In this document: positions 14,785-16,381 of the stretch, piece by piece | How positions within the stretch are numbered: position 1 is the stretch's first letter | Layout of the letters: every line of letters begins with the position of its first letter | Source: Chitinophagaceae bacterium UBA1946 | GTDB lineage: Bacteria; Bacteroidota; Bacteroidia; Chitinophagales; Chitinophagaceae | Direction of reading: 5' to 3' | Assembly (NCBI GenBank): GCA_002336815.1 | Contig: DDEU01000062.1 | Span: 1 to 16,381, forward strand | Length of the DNA: 16,381 bases | Made by a program: the position numbers and the translations under genes | The notes under the pieces: generated by a model | The model's input: only the letters and a program-made list of their open reading frames with translations | Told to the model about the DNA's origin: nothing | Databases searched by the model: none

Positions 14785-15618
14785 ATGCGATTTTTTACAA
14801 CGATCACCTGTTTATTGATTTCGGTAGTTTTCTTATCATCTTGCAACAATAAGTTTAACAAGATATTGAAGAGCAACGACTATGAGTACAAGCTGAAAAT
14901 GGCTGATGAGTATTTTGATGCAAAAAAGTACAGGCTTGCACAGGAACTATACGAAGAATTATACCCGGTATTTAAAGGAACAGATAAGTTTGAATTGCTT
15001 TACTATAAAGACGCTTACTGTTTTTATTATATGGAGAACTACCGGGATGCCGAGAATTTTTTCAAAGGATTTCTGGAGGTATTTCCCAACAGCAGTAAGG
15101 CTGAAGAAGTAGATTTTATGCATGCGCTTTGTTTTTACAAGCAGTCTCCAAAGCTGGAGCTGGAACAGATCAACACAGCAAAAACAATGGGCATCATGCA
15201 AACCTTTATCAATACGCATCCAGGCTCATCGCGGATCCCGGAAGCCACCGAAATCATTGATAAGTGCAGGGCTAAACTTGAACAGAAGGAATTGAGGGCT
15301 GCAGATCTTTATTATAAGCTTGGACAGTTCAGGGCGGCAGCTATCTCTTATGATAACCTGTTAAACAGTTATCCTGAGTCTGCTTTGGCCGAAACATATA
15401 AGTTGCAGGCAATTAAATCATATTATAAATTTGCCCAGTTAAGTGTTGCAGATAAGCAGATTGAGCGTTATGAAAAGGTGATCAATGAATATGAAGATTT
15501 TGCAGATCGTTTTCCGGCAGGTAAAATGCTAAAGGAAGCGGAAGAGTATAAAAATTTAAGTACAAACAATATTAAAGAAATACAAAATGAGCAAACTAAG
15601 ACGTCAGCACAGCTCTAG
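14785..15618 (+). CDS. bamD: Outer-membrane assembly lipoprotein BamD
   Basis: BamD is a periplasmic TPR lipoprotein of the BAM complex, which inserts beta-barrel proteins such as the TonB receptor and OmpA-like protein of this window. The 277 residues start with a signal peptide and lipobox FLSSC (lipidated C20). Helical repeats follow: the YFDAKKYRLAQELYEELY repeat (43-60), then YRDAENFFKGFLEVFPNSSKAEE, and a later LGQFRAAAISYDNLLNSYPES repeat with the family's surface-exposed F/YP turn. The length fits Bacteroidota BamD proteins. The gene is followed by rpoZ, whose ATG lies 32 nt inside the bamD 3' end, and then coaBC, a gene order I know from other Bacteroidota. The C-terminal tail (NEQTKTSAQL) is polar and overlaps the rpoZ start codons. 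Confidence 0.9.
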   Translation: MRFFTTITCLLISVVFLSSCNNKFNKILKSNDYEYKLKMADEYFDAKKYRLAQELYEELYPVFKGTDKFELLYYKDAYCFYYMENYRDAENFFKGFLEVFPNSSKAEEVDFMHALCFYKQSPKLELEQINTAKTMGIMQTFINTHPGSSRIPEATEIIDKCRAKLEQKELRAADLYYKLGQFRAAAISYDNLLNSYPESALAETYKLQAIKSYYKFAQLSVADKQIERYEKVINEYEDFADRFPAGKMLKEAEEYKNLSTNNIKEIQNEQTKTSAQL

Positions 15619-15928
15619 CACCAGCAGCGTGGTAGAACCAAAAAACTTATTTGACCTGAAGGAAAAAACAGGCAACCTGTACGAGTCTATTGCGATTGTA
15701 GCAAAACGTGCTAACCAGATCAATATTTCAGTGAAGGAAGAGCTGCATAACAAACTGGAAGAGTTTGCCAGCCATACCGATAGCCTGGAAGAAATTCACG
15801 AAAACAAGGAGCAGATCGAAATTTCAAAAGCATACGAACGCATGCCGAATCCTGCCCTGCTTGCTACGCAGGAATTTATGGAGAACAAGATATACTTCCG
15901 TAAGAATGAGGAAGACCTGTTCAGGTAA
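15587..15928 (+). CDS. rpoZ: DNA-directed RNA polymerase omega subunit, Bacteroidota type
   Basis: Omega stabilises beta-prime folding and RNA polymerase assembly. This 113-residue protein has the long, divergent Bacteroidota form. A polar, Ser-rich N-terminus is followed by a core with NLYESIAIVAKRANQIN (about 31-47), corresponding to the R-A-x-Q-I segment of omega, then an acidic helix (LEEFASHTDSLEEIHENK) and an aromatic C-terminus (KIYFRKNEEDLF). The ATG at 15587 lies within bamD in another frame, a 32-nt overlap, which implies translational coupling. An internal later start would remove only the disordered N-terminus and cannot be excluded. The gene ends in a TAA at 15926-15928, about 50 nt before a strong terminator. 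Confidence 0.88.
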   Translation: MSKLRRQHSSSTSSVVEPKNLFDLKEKTGNLYESIAIVAKRANQINISVKEELHNKLEEFASHTDSLEEIHENKEQIEISKAYERMPNPALLATQEFMENKIYFRKNEEDLFR

Positions 15929-15933
15929 TTTTG
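15926..15933 (+). promoter_or_regulatory. Possible -7 element for coaBC
   Basis: TAATTTTG matches TAnnTTTG and begins at the rpoZ stop codon itself. No TTTG lies 19 nt upstream. If active, transcription would start near 15940 and place the terminator-like hairpin at 15977-16002 in the coaBC leader. Confidence 0.25.
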
Positions 15934-15976
15934 TGTAATTATTTACAATACTTCACTTAAGAATTAATACTTTTAG

Positions 15977-16002
15977 TCCCCCGATGGTTCGGGGGATTTT
16001 TT
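15977..16002 (+). terminator. Strong intrinsic terminator abutting the coaBC start codon
   Basis: TCCCCCGA (15977-15984) pairs perfectly with TCGGGGGA (15989-15996) around a TGGT loop, followed by TTTTTT (15997-16002). The T tract runs directly into the ATG of coaBC at 16003. It ends the bamD-rpoZ transcript or acts as an attenuator in the coaBC leader. Confidence 0.9.
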
Positions 16003-16381
16003 ATGCTGAAGAATAAAAAAATATTGATTGGAGTAACTGGTAGTATCGCTGCCTATAAAATCCCTTCGCTTGTGCGGCTATTGATAAAGGCGGGTGCTGA
16101 AGTAAAACTGCTGCTGACACCCGCCGCAGGTGATTTTGTATCGCCACTGGTACTGTCTACCTTATCTAAAAATCCTGTTCTTACGGAGCTTTCAGAAAAT
16201 GAAGCATGGGCAAACCATGTAATGCTGGGCCGTTGGGCCGATATTTTTTTAATTGCTCCCTTAAGTTGTAACAGCCTGGCCAAAATGGCCAATGGCTTGT
16301 GTGATAATTTATTGACGGCTGTTTACCTCTCATCAACCTGCCCCGTGGTGGTAGCCCCGGCAATGGATGAAGATATGTGGC
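16003..16381 (+). CDS. coaBC: Coenzyme A biosynthesis bifunctional protein CoaBC, 5' part
   Basis: CoaBC makes 4'-phosphopantetheine from 4'-phosphopantothenate in two steps: coupling to cysteine (CoaB, CTP-dependent) and decarboxylation (CoaC, FMN-dependent). Only the first 126 codons, part of the N-terminal CoaC flavoprotein domain, lie in the window. Seen are the FMN-binding GVTGSIAAYK (10-19), the region around the catalytic histidine ANHVMLGRWAD, the APLSCNSLAKMANGL segment, and PAMDEDMW, which replaces the more common PAMNxxMW. The ATG at 16003 yields the expected MLKNKKILIGVTGS start, and there is no alternative ATG nearby. The terminator immediately upstream leaves no room for a Shine-Dalgarno. 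That CoaB is fused downstream is inferred from the family, since the frame is open at the window edge. Confidence 0.92.
   Translation, partial: MLKNKKILIGVTGSIAAYKIPSLVRLLIKAGAEVKLLLTPAAGDFVSPLVLSTLSKNPVLTELSENEAWANHVMLGRWADIFLIAPLSCNSLAKMANGLCDNLLTAVYLSSTCPVVVAPAMDEDMW

Overview
The window looks like chromosomal DNA of a Bacteroidota bacterium, most likely of the Chitinophagaceae/Sphingobacteriia type. The signs are a TonB-dependent receptor paired with a DUF5689-type lipoprotein, the Bacteroidota form of RNA polymerase omega, the bamD-rpoZ-coaBC gene order, TAnnTTTG-type -7 promoter elements, a general lack of Shine-Dalgarno sequences and moderate GC. Genus and species cannot be fixed from this sequence. 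No phage, insertion sequence, tRNA, rRNA or CRISPR array is visible, and no gap between genes exceeds 300 bases.

Layout. (1) 1-2224, plus strand: the membrane-anchored tail of an unidentified gene, then a D-2-hydroxyacid (glycerate) dehydrogenase and a type II glycerate kinase, together a hydroxypyruvate -> D-glycerate -> phosphoglycerate route. (2) 2221-7251: a secreted S1/P1-family nuclease on the minus strand, divergent from a TonB-dependent receptor and its lipoprotein partner. The partner combines a DUF5689/OB-fold-like domain with a C-terminal jelly-roll-like domain. I read this as a possible nucleic-acid or phosphate scavenging locus. It ends in an intrinsic terminator. (3) 7312-9263: htpG (Hsp90), preceded by three TTGTCAG repeats and a sigma-54-like -24/-12 element. 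(4) 9304-12703, minus strand: a three-gene unit of long-chain polyprenyl diphosphate synthase, recJ exonuclease and a class I methyltransferase. A hairpin shared with the end of htpG closes it. (5) 12986-14683: a probably highly expressed outer-membrane beta-barrel protein with thrombospondin type 3 calcium repeats and a degenerate OmpA-like C-terminus, with a well-formed promoter and terminator. (6) 14785-16381: bamD, rpoZ (overlapping bamD by 32 nt) and the start of coaBC. A strong terminator sits directly against the coaBC start codon.

Most of the window is conserved housekeeping sequence. I do not see a clear, wholly new system. The best candidates for a second look are the divergent nuclease/TonB-receptor/lipoprotein locus with its paired direct repeat, the sigma-54-like heat-shock promoter, the terminator abutting coaBC, and the OmpA-like protein that has lost the usual peptidoglycan-binding residues but carries six cysteines in its C-terminal third.
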